A stretch of 64,000 nucleotides of DNA from Brevibacterium album DSM 18261 (GCF_000426445.1 NZ_AUFJ01000009.1:434001-498000); one strand, 5' to 3'. Counted from the stretch's first letter, positions 1 through 8,669 are shown. Numbers and translations are program-made. The notes: generated from the letters alone by a model not told the origin.

Positions 1-507
1 GAACCCCGTGAGGTAGTAGAACCGCGCGCCGGAGACCTTGGCCCCGCGCTGCGTGTCGATCGCACCGAGGAGCTCGCCGAGCTCCTGGTGGTCCCGGGGG
101 GCGAAGCCCTCGGCTGTGAAATCGCGGGGAGTTCCCTCCCGGCGCAGCTCCACCGAGTCCTCCTCGCCGCCGGCGGGAACGCCGTCGATGATGAGGTTGG
201 GCAGCCGGCGCAGGGCCTGGTCGAAGGCGAACTCCGCCTCGTCCGCATCCGCCTGCAGCGCCTTCACCCGGTCCGAGAGCTCCTTCGCCTGCGCCACCAG
301 CGCGGCCTTCTCCTCGCCCTTGGCCTGCGCGACCTGCTTGCCGAAGCCCTTCTGCTCCGCGCGGGCGGCCTCGAACGCGGTCAGCGCCGACCTGCGGGAG
401 GCGTCCGCGGTGAGGACCTCGTCGACCAGGGACTCGCTGGCCCCGCGGGCTCGCTGTGAGGCCTTGAAGGTGTCAGGGTGTTCGCGCAGCTGCGTCAGGT
501 CGATCAT
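1..507 (-). CDS. serS: Seryl-tRNA synthetase, N-terminal part (cut by window edge)
   Basis: The protein starts MIDLTQLREHPDTFKASQ and continues through a charged, alanine-rich helical region (about residues 25-105), the antiparallel coiled-coil arm that class II seryl-tRNA synthetases use to grip tRNA-Ser. The start of the catalytic part follows (DHQELGELLGAIDTQRGAK, then VSGARFYYLTGF at the edge). The enzyme charges tRNA-Ser with serine in the cytoplasm. About 169 of the usual 420 or so residues are present; the rest lies to the left of base 1. The ATG at 507-505 is the usual family start. It is divergent from the kinase gene beginning at 546, so the promoters lie in the 38-bp gap or inside the genes. 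Confidence 0.95.
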   Translation of the reverse strand, partial: MIDLTQLREHPDTFKASQRARGASESLVDEVLTADASRRSALTAFEAARAEQKGFGKQVAQAKGEEKAALVAQAKELSDRVKALQADADEAEFAFDQALRRLPNLIIDGVPAGGEEDSVELRREGTPRDFTAEGFAPRDHQELGELLGAIDTQRGAKVSGARFYYLTGF

Positions 508-545
508 GGGGTCAAGCCTACAGTTCGCGAGGTAGCGTTTCAGCT

Positions 546-1703
546 ATGGTCCTCGAGCTCCACATCCTCCTCCTCGCGCTCATCGTGGCGGGCGCCGCCG
601 CGCTCGGCCTGCTGATCGGCGTCGCCGTGGCCCGCGGCCGTCCGCGGGCGGGCGGAGGGCGGGAGACCGCCCCTGCCTCGGGCGCGGAGCGGGGAGCGGC
701 CGAGGCCGGGGCCCAAGCGGAGGCCCTGCCCGCTCCCACACAGGCGGCCCTCATCGTCAACCCCTCCAAGGACATGGCCCGGGCCGCCGTCGCGCTGCTC
801 GGCGAGCTGTGCGCGGAGAAGGGATGGCCCGCGCCGCTCGTCTTCGAGACCGAGCCTGAGGACGCAGGCGGCGGGCAGGCGAGAGCCGCTCTGGAGGCCG
901 GGGCGGACCTCGTCATCGTCGCGGGCGGGGACGGCACCGTCCGGCTCGTCGCGGAGCAGCTGGTGGGCACGGAGGTGCCGATGGGCATCGTCCCGGCCGG
1001 CACGGGCAATCTGCTCGCGCGCAATCTGGACATGGTGCTCGACCACACGGAGGGAGCGCTGCGGATCGCCCTCGACGGCCGGGACTCCGTCATCGACACC
1101 GGTGCGATCCTGCTGGGCGGCCGAGAGGAGCCGCACACGTTCCTCGTCATGGCCGGCATCGGCTTCGACGCGGCCGTGATGAGCGATGTGAGCCCGGCGC
1201 GCAAGGCCAAGGTGGGCTGGCTGGCGTATGTCGAGGCCGGCTCACGGAAGCTGCTGGGCAGCCGGGTCTCCGTGCGGGTCCGCGTGGACGAGGGTGAGGA
1301 GCGGGAGCTCAAGGTGCGGTCCGTGGTCGCCGGGAACTGCGGCCGGCTGCAGGGCGGCGTGTGGCTGTTCCCCGAGGCGGAGATCGACGACGGACAGCTC
1401 GACCTGCTCGTCGTCAGCCCCAAGAACCTCGCCGAGTGGGTGGGCGTGGTCGCCTCCATCGCCGGACGCCTCGTGCGGCGCGGGCTCCACACCGCCACCG
1501 CCCAGGGCGAACGGTTCTCCGTGCGCGTCGAGCACCCCGTCGAGGTCCAGATCGACGGCGATCCCTTCGGCACCACCGATCGGATGGAGCTGAGCGTGAT
1601 GCCGGCCTCCCTCGTGGTGCGCGCGCCCACGCCGGAGCTCAAGCGCCGCATCAGGCTCGAGCAGTACCACCTGAGCTCGAGCCCCTTCGTGTCCGCCGGG
1701 TGA
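546..1703 (+). CDS. Diacylglycerol kinase family lipid kinase
   Basis: The 385-residue protein has an N-terminal hydrophobic segment (about residues 4-28, LHILLLALIVAGAAALGLLI) that should anchor it in the membrane. A linker and a DAGK catalytic domain follow. The domain opens with ALIVNPSKD, carries the nucleotide-binding signature GGDGTVRLV near residue 126 and PAGTGNLLARN near 150, and ends with the beta-sandwich domain common to diacylglycerol and sphingosine kinases. It probably phosphorylates a lipid such as diacylglycerol, as in phospholipid recycling or phosphatidylinositol mannoside metabolism in actinobacteria. The substrate cannot be fixed from sequence. An N-terminal membrane anchor is less common in the family but seen in actinobacteria. 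The stop codon lies inside a short tandem repeat. Confidence 0.85.
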   Translation: MVLELHILLLALIVAGAAALGLLIGVAVARGRPRAGGGRETAPASGAERGAAEAGAQAEALPAPTQAALIVNPSKDMARAAVALLGELCAEKGWPAPLVFETEPEDAGGGQARAALEAGADLVIVAGGDGTVRLVAEQLVGTEVPMGIVPAGTGNLLARNLDMVLDHTEGALRIALDGRDSVIDTGAILLGGREEPHTFLVMAGIGFDAAVMSDVSPARKAKVGWLAYVEAGSRKLLGSRVSVRVRVDEGEERELKVRSVVAGNCGRLQGGVWLFPEAEIDDGQLDLLVVSPKNLAEWVGVVASIAGRLVRRGLHTATAQGERFSVRVEHPVEVQIDGDPFGTTDRMELSVMPASLVVRAPTPELKRRIRLEQYHLSSSPFVSAG

Positions 1704-1736
1704 GGGACGCCGGGTGAGGGACGCCGGGTGAGGGAC
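1695..1736 (+). repeat. Three tandem copies of a 14-bp unit spanning the kinase stop codon
   Basis: The unit GCCGGGTGAGGGAC occurs three times without change (1695-1708, 1709-1722, 1723-1736). Each copy supplies a TGA, and the first of these ends the lipid kinase gene. It looks like recent slippage expansion. Confidence 0.9.
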
Positions 1737-2018
1737 GCCACCAGCGCTCACTGCCCCTTTCCGCCCCCTCCGCGCTCCCCTCTTCTCGGTCCCGCCCGTC
1801 CGGAAGGCGCGCCCGTGCGCCGGCCGTGGTGAGCGGCCGGCACGCAGACGCAGCATCCGGACGGTTCGGTGTCCCCCGCGTCAGGCCCCTCCCCGGTCGG
1901 AGCAGGCTCGGAATGGACTAAAGTGGGAGAAAGCCCTCGGGAGTGCGGGCTCCTGTGCCGCAAAGGCATCGGAGGAGCACTCCGCCCGGGGGCGCCGGAG
2001 AAGGACTGAGAGGCCCCG
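1737..2018. other. Intergenic region before the first surface-protein gene
   Basis: No convincing gene is seen on either strand. The tract ending near 1930 (GGACTAAAGTGGGAG) could hold a -10-like element, TAAAGT, for the downstream gene. GAGAGG at about 2006-2011 is the likely ribosome site for the ATG at 2019. No clear terminator is seen. Confidence 0.4.
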
Positions 2019-3629
2019 ATGAAGTCGAAGCACCTGGTGGCACCGGTGGCAGCCCTCGCGCTGTCCGGATTCGCAGCGGCTCCCGCATTCGCCCAGCCCG
2101 CCTCGGGCACGGACCTCGGGACGACCTCGTGCCCCACGAGCATCGACCTCTCCGAGAGCGAGTTCTGCTTCTCCCTCGGCGGCGAGTTCCTCACGGGCGA
2201 TTCCATCAGCGCGGCGGACTTCGCGGACCCCGAGAAGGGTGCCGCGCTCTCCGTGTACGGCCTGAACACCTACTCCGCCGAGGAGGGCGAGGCCGAGCGC
2301 ATCGCCTACTCCGTGGTGTCGGCCGAGACCGAGGAGGTGCTGCTCTCCGGGGAAGCGCGCGGCTCGCAGCTGGGCCTCGTGTCCGGTGTGACCCTGTCCG
2401 CGGAGACGAACGACCCCGAGGAGCTTGCGGCACTGCCCGGCGAGTATCGCGTGACCGTCGTCGCGGAGGGCAGGAAGGCTCTCACCGCCGCGCTCACCGT
2501 CACCCCCTCCGAGGAGCCGGCGCAGGAGGACCCCGAGGAGCGGGAGGCCCCCGAGGACGGGGATGCCGAGCGCGGCGGAGCGGGCGAGGAGCCCGAGGCG
2601 GACGCCTCCGAGGCCGCAGAGCAGCAGGACGACGCCGCCGAAGAGGCGCAGGACCCCGCGGAGTCAGAGGCCCGGGAGGACACGGGCGCAGACCGTCGCA
2701 CCGAGGCGGAGGACGGCGAGCCCTCAGCAGAAGGCGAGGACCCCGCGCGGACGGACGACGAGGGCCCGGCGGCCGTCCCCGTCGAGGAGGCCGGGTTCGG
2801 CTTCGCCGCGAGCCGCACCGAGGCAACCGCAGAACAGCTCGGCGCGCAGGGACTGAGCTTCACGCTGTACGGCCTGGAGCCGGGATCGCTCATCCGCATC
2901 TCCGGACTGCCCGGCGCACAGGCACCGACCACTGGCTACGCGAACGAGCTGGGGCTGGGTCAGCTGACCTGGCAGCAGCCGTCGTGGGCCCAGGCCGCGG
3001 AGGCGGACGCCTATGAGTACACCGTCATCGCCACGCCGCTGGGCGCCTCCGCGGCCGTCGTCGCAGAGACCGCGCTCACCGTGACGGGTGAGGCCGGCGT
3101 TGCGAGGACCGCAAGCACCGGCGACGCAGGCACCCGGGACACTGAGGGCGACGGTGCAGAGGCTGCGGGCTCAGAGGACGCCCCTGCGGAGAACCCCACC
3201 GGACAGGACGCCGAGACCGCATGGGCCTCGGGCGCGGAGCAGACCCCGACCTCGGACAGTCCTTCCGGCCCCCGCGCCGAGGACCTGCCCGCCACCGGCG
3301 GTGCCGAGGGCTCTCACGCGCAGGAGGCGGACGCTTCCGCGCAGGACGCCGGTGCGGGAACCGTGACCGTACCAGGGCTCTCCGGTCAGGGACGCTTCGA
3401 GGATGAGCCAGCTGCCGAGGACTCGGCGAGTGAAGCCTCGGCAGGCGCCCCGGCCGCGTCCCCACCCGCCTCCGAGGACGAACTCCCCACTCCGATCGAC
3501 ACGGTCGCCACGGCGAACGCGAATGAGCTGACTGCTCTGAGCACGGCGGGCCTGGCAGCAGGAGCCGTCCTGCTCACCGTGGGCACGGCCACCGTGGTGC
3601 TCCGGCGGAGGCACAGAAGCGCCTGGTGA
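2019..3629 (+). CDS. Secreted wall-associated protein with shared repeat domain and displaced LPATG
   Basis: The protein is 536 residues. An N-terminal signal peptide (MKSKHLVAPVAALALSGFAA, cleavage after PAFA) leads into a first beta-rich module of about 100 residues that contains ADFADPEKGAALSVYGL. A long acidic Glu/Asp/Ala linker follows (about 165-255), then a second module (GFGFAASRTEATAEQLG onwards), a second low-complexity region, and a C-terminal hydrophobic helix (about 503-525) with the basic tail RRRHRSAW. That is the layout of a sortase substrate. However, the only LPxTG motif (LPATG, residues 423-427) is about 75 residues before the helix, whereas sortase signals normally abut it. 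LPTPI at 489-493 is nearer but not canonical. It may be membrane-anchored rather than wall-linked. The first module is related to the modules of the next gene. Confidence 0.7.
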   Translation: MKSKHLVAPVAALALSGFAAAPAFAQPASGTDLGTTSCPTSIDLSESEFCFSLGGEFLTGDSISAADFADPEKGAALSVYGLNTYSAEEGEAERIAYSVVSAETEEVLLSGEARGSQLGLVSGVTLSAETNDPEELAALPGEYRVTVVAEGRKALTAALTVTPSEEPAQEDPEEREAPEDGDAERGGAGEEPEADASEAAEQQDDAAEEAQDPAESEAREDTGADRRTEAEDGEPSAEGEDPARTDDEGPAAVPVEEAGFGFAASRTEATAEQLGAQGLSFTLYGLEPGSLIRISGLPGAQAPTTGYANELGLGQLTWQQPSWAQAAEADAYEYTVIATPLGASAAVVAETALTVTGEAGVARTASTGDAGTRDTEGDGAEAAGSEDAPAENPTGQDAETAWASGAEQTPTSDSPSGPRAEDLPATGGAEGSHAQEADASAQDAGAGTVTVPGLSGQGRFEDEPAAEDSASEASAGAPAASPPASEDELPTPIDTVATANANELTALSTAGLAAGAVLLTVGTATVVLRRRHRSAW

Positions 3630-3940
3630 CCCCGCGGGGCTCTCTTCAGGGGACGGCGCTTGCGACATCCCCGGACTGCGGCCCCGGCCGGTCCCTCTCA
3701 CGTCCCACGGTGCGCTCGTCCCGGGGCACCCCTCCCATCCGCGCCGAGACGGGAACTGCACGGTGGCGAGAATGCACGGTGAACATAACGACCAGAAGTT
3801 TCCGTGGCGGAACTCTCCAGTTACCGTGTGAATGCCCACCCATGGAAGCATGAAGCACCCACCGGCCGCGGGAAGGCGCACGGCAGCGCAGATGTCTGCA
3901 CGGCGCGCTCGGCCCGAGGATGTGCTGTGAAAGGTCACCA
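3630..3940. other. Intergenic region between two surface-protein genes
   Basis: The region has no convincing coding frame with the codon bias of its neighbours. It starts with the short palindrome CCCCGCGGGG just after the stop codon, and TGCACGGTG occurs twice near 3757-3781. AAAGG at 3930-3934 is the ribosome site for the downstream GTG start. The promoter of the next gene is probably in the relatively AT-rich stretch 3780-3850, but I cannot place it. Confidence 0.4.
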
Positions 3941-4993
3941 GTGAAGAAGAGCATCCTCCTCGCCCCCGCCGTCGCCGTCGCGATCGCCGGCCTCGCCGTC
4001 GGCCCCGCCGCCGTCGCGAATGCGGCGCCGGTCGCCACTTTCACCGAGGTTCCGGCCGCCGCCTCCTCGGCCGACGTCGAGTCTCAGGCTGACTTCAGCC
4101 TCTCCATCGATCCGCAGACGATCACATATACGGACCTCGCGGACCAGGACAAGGGCGTCGTCATCACGGCCTCGGGAGTTGAGGCGAACAGTGAGGTGGC
4201 GTTCTCCGTCACCACTGATGCTGAGGTCGCGGACTTCGAGACCACCGAGATCGCGGACGAGAACGGTGTCGCCGTCCTCGGAATCGTGGTGGGCCAGGGT
4301 GACCCTGCCCAGTTCGTCGGCACGTATTCGGTGACCGTCACCGATGCGGACGGTGACACCCAGACGGGCTCATTCACCGTGACCTCGGACGAGACCCCGG
4401 AGCCCACCGACGAGCCCAGCGAGACCGCCTCCCCGGAGCCCACCGAGGACCCCACGGAGACCGCATCCCCCGAGCCCACCGCCACCCCCACGGACGATGA
4501 GACCGATGAGGCCGTCGAGTACGCGCTCTCCGTGACCCCGGAGGAGATCACCCCCGAGGACTTCGTCGACGAGGACAAGGGCGTGACCCTGGCCGTCGAG
4601 GGCGCCGAGGCCGGCGAGGAGATCGAGTTCGCCGTCTCCCCCGCGGGTGAGAACATCACCCCGCTGACCACCACGGAGACCGCGAACGAGGACGGCGAGG
4701 TCGCCTGGAACGTCTACGGCGTCGATGCCTCCGACCCCTCCGTCTACCTGGGCGAGTACGACGTCGTCGCCACGAACGAGGCCGGCGAGGAGCTCACCGG
4801 CTCCTTCACCGTGACGAACGCCCCCGGCGATGACGACGGCCAGGGCGGCGAGGACGACCAGGACCGCGGCAAGGATGACGGCAGCAAGCTGCCCCGCACC
4901 GGTATGGAGCTGACCGGCCTCGCCGCCGGTGCAGGCCTCCTCGCAGTGGGCGCTGCGACCGTCATGCTGACCCGCCGCCGCCAGCAGGGCTGA
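3941..4993 (+). CDS. LPRTG-anchored surface protein with two tandem repeat modules
   Basis: GTG at 3941 is preferred over the in-frame ATG at 3920. AAAGG lies seven bases before the GTG, and the protein then begins directly with a signal peptide (KKSILLAPAVAVAIAGLAVG, cleaved after VANA). The 350-residue product has two homologous modules of about 90 residues (FSLSIDPQTITYTDLADQDK and YALSVTPEEITPEDFVDEDK). They are separated by a Pro/Glu/Thr-rich linker made of repeats such as SPEPTEDPTETA. The C-terminus is a canonical sorting signal: LPRTG at 317-321, a hydrophobic helix and the tail TRRRQQG. Sortase should link it to peptidoglycan. The modules are related to the first module of the preceding gene, so the pair probably arose by duplication. 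The function is unknown; a cell-surface matrix or adhesive role is a guess. Confidence 0.8.
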   Translation: MKKSILLAPAVAVAIAGLAVGPAAVANAAPVATFTEVPAAASSADVESQADFSLSIDPQTITYTDLADQDKGVVITASGVEANSEVAFSVTTDAEVADFETTEIADENGVAVLGIVVGQGDPAQFVGTYSVTVTDADGDTQTGSFTVTSDETPEPTDEPSETASPEPTEDPTETASPEPTATPTDDETDEAVEYALSVTPEEITPEDFVDEDKGVTLAVEGAEAGEEIEFAVSPAGENITPLTTTETANEDGEVAWNVYGVDASDPSVYLGEYDVVATNEAGEELTGSFTVTNAPGDDDGQGGEDDQDRGKDDGSKLPRTGMELTGLAAGAGLLAVGAATVMLTRRRQQG

Positions 4994-5052
4994 GCGCGCT
5001 GAGCTGAGCAGCGCCCCGGTCTGCCGCCTGAGCCTTCAGCGGCGCGGCACCA

Positions 5053-5090
5053 CGTGCGGGGCGTCCCTCTCCGGAGGGGCGCCCCGCACG
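5053..5090 (+). terminator. Hairpin after the LPRTG gene
   Basis: Perfect 11-bp arms, CGTGCGGGGCG (5053-5063) and CGCCCCGCACG (5080-5090), enclose a CT/GA-rich loop that can pair further. It lies 60 bases beyond the stop codon. It has no T-tract, as is common for actinobacterial terminators. Confidence 0.65.
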
Positions 5091-5119
5091 CGTCTCCCCA
5101 CGCGAGACCCGGACGCGCT

Positions 5120-5171
5120 GCTCCCCCGCGTTCCCCGCTGTCGTCGCTCCCCCGCGTTCCCCGCTGTCGTC
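5120..5171 (+). repeat. Perfect tandem duplication of 26 bp
   Basis: The 26-base unit that starts GCTCCCCCGCGTT and ends CTGTCGTC occurs twice back to back (5120-5145, 5146-5171) with no mismatch. It is in non-coding sequence and its role is unknown. Confidence 0.85.
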
Positions 5172-5291
5172 TGCCATGCCGACAGGAATTCGACCCTCAG
5201 GCGTCAGCACGGCAGACCACACCGTCCGGGCGGGCCCGGACCGCAATCCCGAGCGCACCCGGCCCCGTGACGCGAGACTAGAGTGGGCGGC

Positions 5292-6107
5292 ATGACACAC
5301 GATGCACCGCCGCCGTACGACGCTGAGACGCTGCGCGCCGACCTCGACCTCTGCACCGTCGGAGAGCGCTTCTACCTCAAGATCCTCGACCAGATCTCGC
5401 CGGCCGGCATGAGCCAGCCCTCGATCCTGCCGGACTGGTCCCGCACGCACGTGGCGATGCACGTCGTCCACAACGCCGAGGGATTCATGCGACTGCTCGA
5501 CTGGGCGCGCACCGGGGTGGAGAACCCCATGTACCCCTCGCGAGCGGAGCGGGACGCGCAGATCGAGGAATCGGCCGCGCAGACCAGCGGTGAGGACGCC
5601 ATCGCGATCGCGCATGAGGTCGTCGACGAGCTCGCGGACGAGTTCGCGAAGATGGCCGAGGCGGACTGGGCCGCCGAGATCGTCTCCGGCCGCGGCGGCA
5701 CCATCACCGCCGCGCAGATCCCCTGGCTGCGCACGCGGGAGGTGTTCGTCCACGCCCTCGACCTCGGGATCGGCGCGACGACGCTCGACTTCCCCGCGGC
5801 CGTCGTCGACCGGCTGCTCGACGACATCGCCCCCATCTGGGAGAAGAAGGGCGTCACCACCCATTACGCTCTCCGGCTCACGGACCGGGACGAGGACCGG
5901 GTGATCCGCACGGGCGCCGCTGCCGCGGAAGCCGTAGAGGTCACAGGAGAGGCCGCCGAGGTCCTCTCCTTCCTCATGGGCCGCGGCTGGCCTCGCTCGG
6001 TCGCCGCCCGCGCGCACTCGGAGGCCGCTGCGGGTGCGAGCGGTCTCCCCGAGGCGGATGGCATCCGCAGGTCCTACGAGCTTCCTGCCCCTCCCGCCTG
6101 GCTCTGA
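5292..6107 (+). CDS. Maleylpyruvate isomerase family, mycothiol-dependent (DinB-like fold)
   Basis: The 271-residue protein has the N-terminal four-helix domain of mycothiol-dependent maleylpyruvate isomerases. It contains the signature LPDWSRTHVAMHVVHNAEG (about residues 46-64), then LLDWARTGVENPMY, and later TREVFVHALDLGIG, which carries the Glu/His pair that, with the first His, binds the divalent metal in this family. A C-terminal SCP2-like region follows. Characterised members isomerise maleylpyruvate in gentisate catabolism using mycothiol. No gentisate gene is nearby, so the substrate here is open; many homologues are mycothiol-S-transferase-like. ATG at 5292 is chosen; an in-frame GTG at 5283 is also possible. 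It is monocistronic and ends at a strong hairpin shared with hspR. Confidence 0.75.
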   Translation: MTHDAPPPYDAETLRADLDLCTVGERFYLKILDQISPAGMSQPSILPDWSRTHVAMHVVHNAEGFMRLLDWARTGVENPMYPSRAERDAQIEESAAQTSGEDAIAIAHEVVDELADEFAKMAEADWAAEIVSGRGGTITAAQIPWLRTREVFVHALDLGIGATTLDFPAAVVDRLLDDIAPIWEKKGVTTHYALRLTDRDEDRVIRTGAAAAEAVEVTGEAAEVLSFLMGRGWPRSVAARAHSEAAAGASGLPEADGIRRSYELPAPPAWL

Positions 6108-6204
6108 GCTCCGCGTCCAGAGCTCGCCCGCCCTGAACTCTGTGCCCGGAACCCTGCCCCGGAACTCCGGGGCCTCGGGGACGCCGGCGGCCGCGGACCG
6201 AACA

Positions 6205-6261
6205 GCGCAGAGCGCCTGCACACAGACCGCTCTGAGCAGTCTGTGCGCAGGCGCTCTGCGC
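6205..6261. terminator. Bidirectional hairpin between convergent genes
   Basis: Arms of 22 bp (6205-6226 and 6240-6261; GCGCAGAGCGCCTG against CAGGCGCTCTGCGC at the outer ends) match with one mismatch around a 13-base loop. The hairpin lies between the isomerase gene, which ends at 6107 on the plus strand, and hspR, which ends at 6381 on the minus strand. It can serve both. Confidence 0.8.
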
Positions 6262-6380
6262 GTGGGACGGACCGGCAGCGCCCGCATGGGGCTCGACCGC
6301 GGGGGCAGGCCCCGCAGGACCGCTTCCCCCGGGCCGGGCGGAGCGGGCAGACCCGGGGATGCCGGGCCGTCCCGGGCCGC

Positions 6381-6815
6381 TCAGCGGCGCGGGCCCCGGT
6401 AGATCACGAGGTCGGATCCCGCCCTGCGCTGCCGGGGCCGCTCGCCCCGGAGGATGGAGAACACGTCCCCGCTCCTCCCCGCGGCGAAGACCCTGCCCGA
6501 GGTGCGCTCGGCCTCGGCGGACTCCTCCACCCGCGCCTGCAGCGCGCGGACCTGGGCCCGCGCCTCGGCGAGCTCGTCCTGCAGGTCCAGGATCTTCCTG
6601 ATGCCCGCGAGGTTGACGCCCTCGTCCTGGCTGAGCCGCTGGACCTGCTGGAGCCGGGCGATGTCCTCAGCCGAGTACCTCCGGCCGCGGCCGGAGGTGC
6701 GCTCGGGCGTGACGAGCCCCAGCCTGTCGTACTGACGCAGGGTCTGCGGGTGCATCCCCGCCAGCTCTGCGGCGACGGAGATGACGTAGACCGCAGCACT
6801 CGTCGAGATGCGCAT
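6381..6815 (-). CDS. hspR: HspR, MerR-family heat-shock repressor
   Basis: The 144-residue protein begins with a MerR-type winged helix-turn-helix (VISVAAELAGMHPQTLRQYD, then RLGLVTPERTSGRGRRYSAEDI) and has a C-terminal helical, coiled-coil segment (LDLQDELAEARAQVRALQAR). HspR binds HAIR operators and represses the dnaK operon, usually with DnaK as co-repressor. It is the last gene of that operon, six bases after dnaJ, so it controls its own synthesis. Two HAIR-like sites are present upstream of dnaK. The assignment is firm from both sequence and position. Confidence 0.95.
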   Translation of the reverse strand: MRISTSAAVYVISVAAELAGMHPQTLRQYDRLGLVTPERTSGRGRRYSAEDIARLQQVQRLSQDEGVNLAGIRKILDLQDELAEARAQVRALQARVEESAEAERTSGRVFAAGRSGDVFSILRGERPRQRRAGSDLVIYRGPRR

Positions 6816-6821
6816 GGCCGA

Positions 6822-7853
6822 TCACGCCCTTCTCGCCCGCTCCGCCAGGCCCTCGCGCGGATCGGTGCCGTTCGTGGCCTCGCGGTACGCCTGCACGGCC
6901 TCGCGCGCGGACTCCGGCAGATCCTTGGGCACGGAGATCTCCACCGTCACGAGCAGATCGCCCGTGGACTTCTTCCCCGCTACGCCCTTGCCGCGCACCC
7001 GGAGCACACGGCCCGAGGGCGTGCCCGCCGGGATCTTCACGCGCACCGGCGCCCCGCCCAGGGTGGGCACGGAGACCTCCGCGCCCAGAGCGGCCTCGTC
7101 GAAGCTGACGGGCAGCTCCATCCTGAGGTTGTCGCCGTCCCGCGTGAACAGCGGGTGGGGCTCGACCTTCACCGTGAGGATGAGGTCGCCGGCCTCGCCG
7201 CCGTTCGGCCCCGGCTTGCCCTTGCCCTTGATGCGGACCTTCTGACCGTCCTTCACCCCCACGGGGGTGCGCACCGTGAGCGGCTTGCCCCCGGGCATGT
7301 TCAGCTTCACGGACGCCCCCTGGACGGCCTCGGTGAAGCTCAGGGTGGTGGACGCCTTGTAGTCGCCGCCCTTGACGGGGCCGGGCGCGGGCCCGCCGTA
7401 CGGCGACCCCCCGAATCCGCCGCCGCCGAATCCTCCGCCGAACCCGCCGAGCAGGTCCGCCAGGTCCGGCGGGACGTCCCCGCCGGCCGCCGTGGTGCGG
7501 TAGCGTGCACCACCGCCGCCGCCTCCGCCCTGATTGAACAGGCCGGAGAAGATGTCCTCGAATCCTCCGCCGCCCGGACCGCCGCTGCCCGCGGTGAACC
7601 TGGCTCCGCGGCCCATCTGGCGCACCTGGTCGTACTGCTCGCGCGACTCGGGGTCCGAGAGCACCTGGTGGGCCTGGCCCACCTCCTTGAACTTCGCCTC
7701 GGCCTTCTCGTCGCCGGGGTTCTGGTCAGGGTGGTACTTGCGGGCGAGCTTGCGGTACGCCTTCTTGATGTCCGCGTCCGACGCATCCGAGGAGACGCCG
7801 AGAACCTTGTAGAAGTCCTTCTCGAACCAGTCGTTCTGAGGTCCCTGATTCAT
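6822..7853 (-). CDS. dnaJ: DnaJ-type co-chaperone lacking the zinc-finger domain
   Basis: The start at 7853 (MNQGPQNDWFEKDFYKVLGV) is preceded by the strong site AAAGGAGGTGCC. The 343-residue protein has an N-terminal J domain with the HPD motif (RKLARKYHPDQNPGD), a long Gly/Phe/Gly-rich linker (about residues 75-160), and the two beta-barrel substrate-binding domains of DnaJ C-terminal proteins, ending in EISVPKDLPESAREAV. The four CxxCxGxG repeats of type A DnaJ are absent, so it is a type B (CbpA-like) J protein even though it sits in the dnaK operon. It delivers unfolded clients to DnaK and stimulates its ATPase. It lies 121 bp after grpE, with a strong hairpin in between. Confidence 0.92.
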   Translation of the reverse strand: MNQGPQNDWFEKDFYKVLGVSSDASDADIKKAYRKLARKYHPDQNPGDEKAEAKFKEVGQAHQVLSDPESREQYDQVRQMGRGARFTAGSGGPGGGGFEDIFSGLFNQGGGGGGGARYRTTAAGGDVPPDLADLLGGFGGGFGGGGFGGSPYGGPAPGPVKGGDYKASTTLSFTEAVQGASVKLNMPGGKPLTVRTPVGVKDGQKVRIKGKGKPGPNGGEAGDLILTVKVEPHPLFTRDGDNLRMELPVSFDEAALGAEVSVPTLGGAPVRVKIPAGTPSGRVLRVRGKGVAGKKSTGDLLVTVEISVPKDLPESAREAVQAYREATNGTDPREGLAERARRA

Positions 7854-7930
7854 CTGGCACCTCCTTTCGTCAATGCTTGCGCTGTTCCGAGCCGCTCGGA
7901 CGAGGACTCGCTCAGCTCCTGAAATGGACG

Positions 7931-7959
7931 ACCCGGGCCGGTGGAGCACCGGCCCGGGT
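7931..7959 (-). terminator. Intercistronic hairpin between grpE and dnaJ
   Basis: Perfect 13-bp arms ACCCGGGCCGGTG and CACCGGCCCGGGT enclose a 3-base loop, 16 bases after the grpE stop codon. It may be a partial terminator or an RNA-stability element that lowers dnaJ-hspR expression relative to dnaK-grpE. That role is inferred. Confidence 0.7.
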
Positions 7960-7974
7960 CAGAGGCCGAATCGA

Positions 7975-8669
7975 TCAGTCGGCCGGCTGCTGCACGCCCA
8001 CGCGGGCGGCGCGTATGACCCGCTCGCCCAGGCGGTAGCCGGGCTGCATGACCATGAAGACCGTCGGGCCTTCGACGTCCTCACTGGGCTGCTGCATGAG
8101 CGCCTCGTGGAAGGCGGGGTCGAACTCCTCCCCCACCTCGCCGAACTGCTCCACGCCCAGCTTGCCGAGCGCCTCGAACAGCTTCGCGACGTGGACCTCG
8201 AAGGGACCTGTCACATCGCCGTTCTCCCGGGCGAGGCGGACCTCGTCGAGCACCGGGATGAGCGCCTCGGCCACCGAGACGACGCCGGCCTGCTTGGCCC
8301 GCTCCTGGTCCCGGGTCGCACGCATCCGGTAGGCCGCGTACTCCGCATTGAGGCGCTGGAGGTCGTCGAGCGCCTCGGCGGCGCGCTTGGCGTCGCCGGT
8401 GAGCTCACCGGCCGCGGTCTCCGCGTCGAGCTCGGAGGCGTCGTCGGGGATCTCGACCCCGAGGTCGGAGGCATCGGCCGAGGCCGCCCCCTCCTGCGCC
8501 TCCGCCTCGCCGGCGGGGGTGCCGCCGGAGGTCTGAGCCTCCTGCGCGGCGGCACCCGCGCCCTCCTGAGCCTGATCCGGCTGACGGACCTCGCCCGTCT
8601 CCGGGTCGACCCGCCGCTTGTCGCTGAACGAGAAGCCCGGGCCGCCGTCCTGGGTTCCCTCGTTCTCGG

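Noticed and set aside
5146..5282. Small open frame before the isomerase gene
   Set aside because: It spans the 26-bp duplication, has Arg/Pro/Ser-rich shadow composition and no ribosome site.
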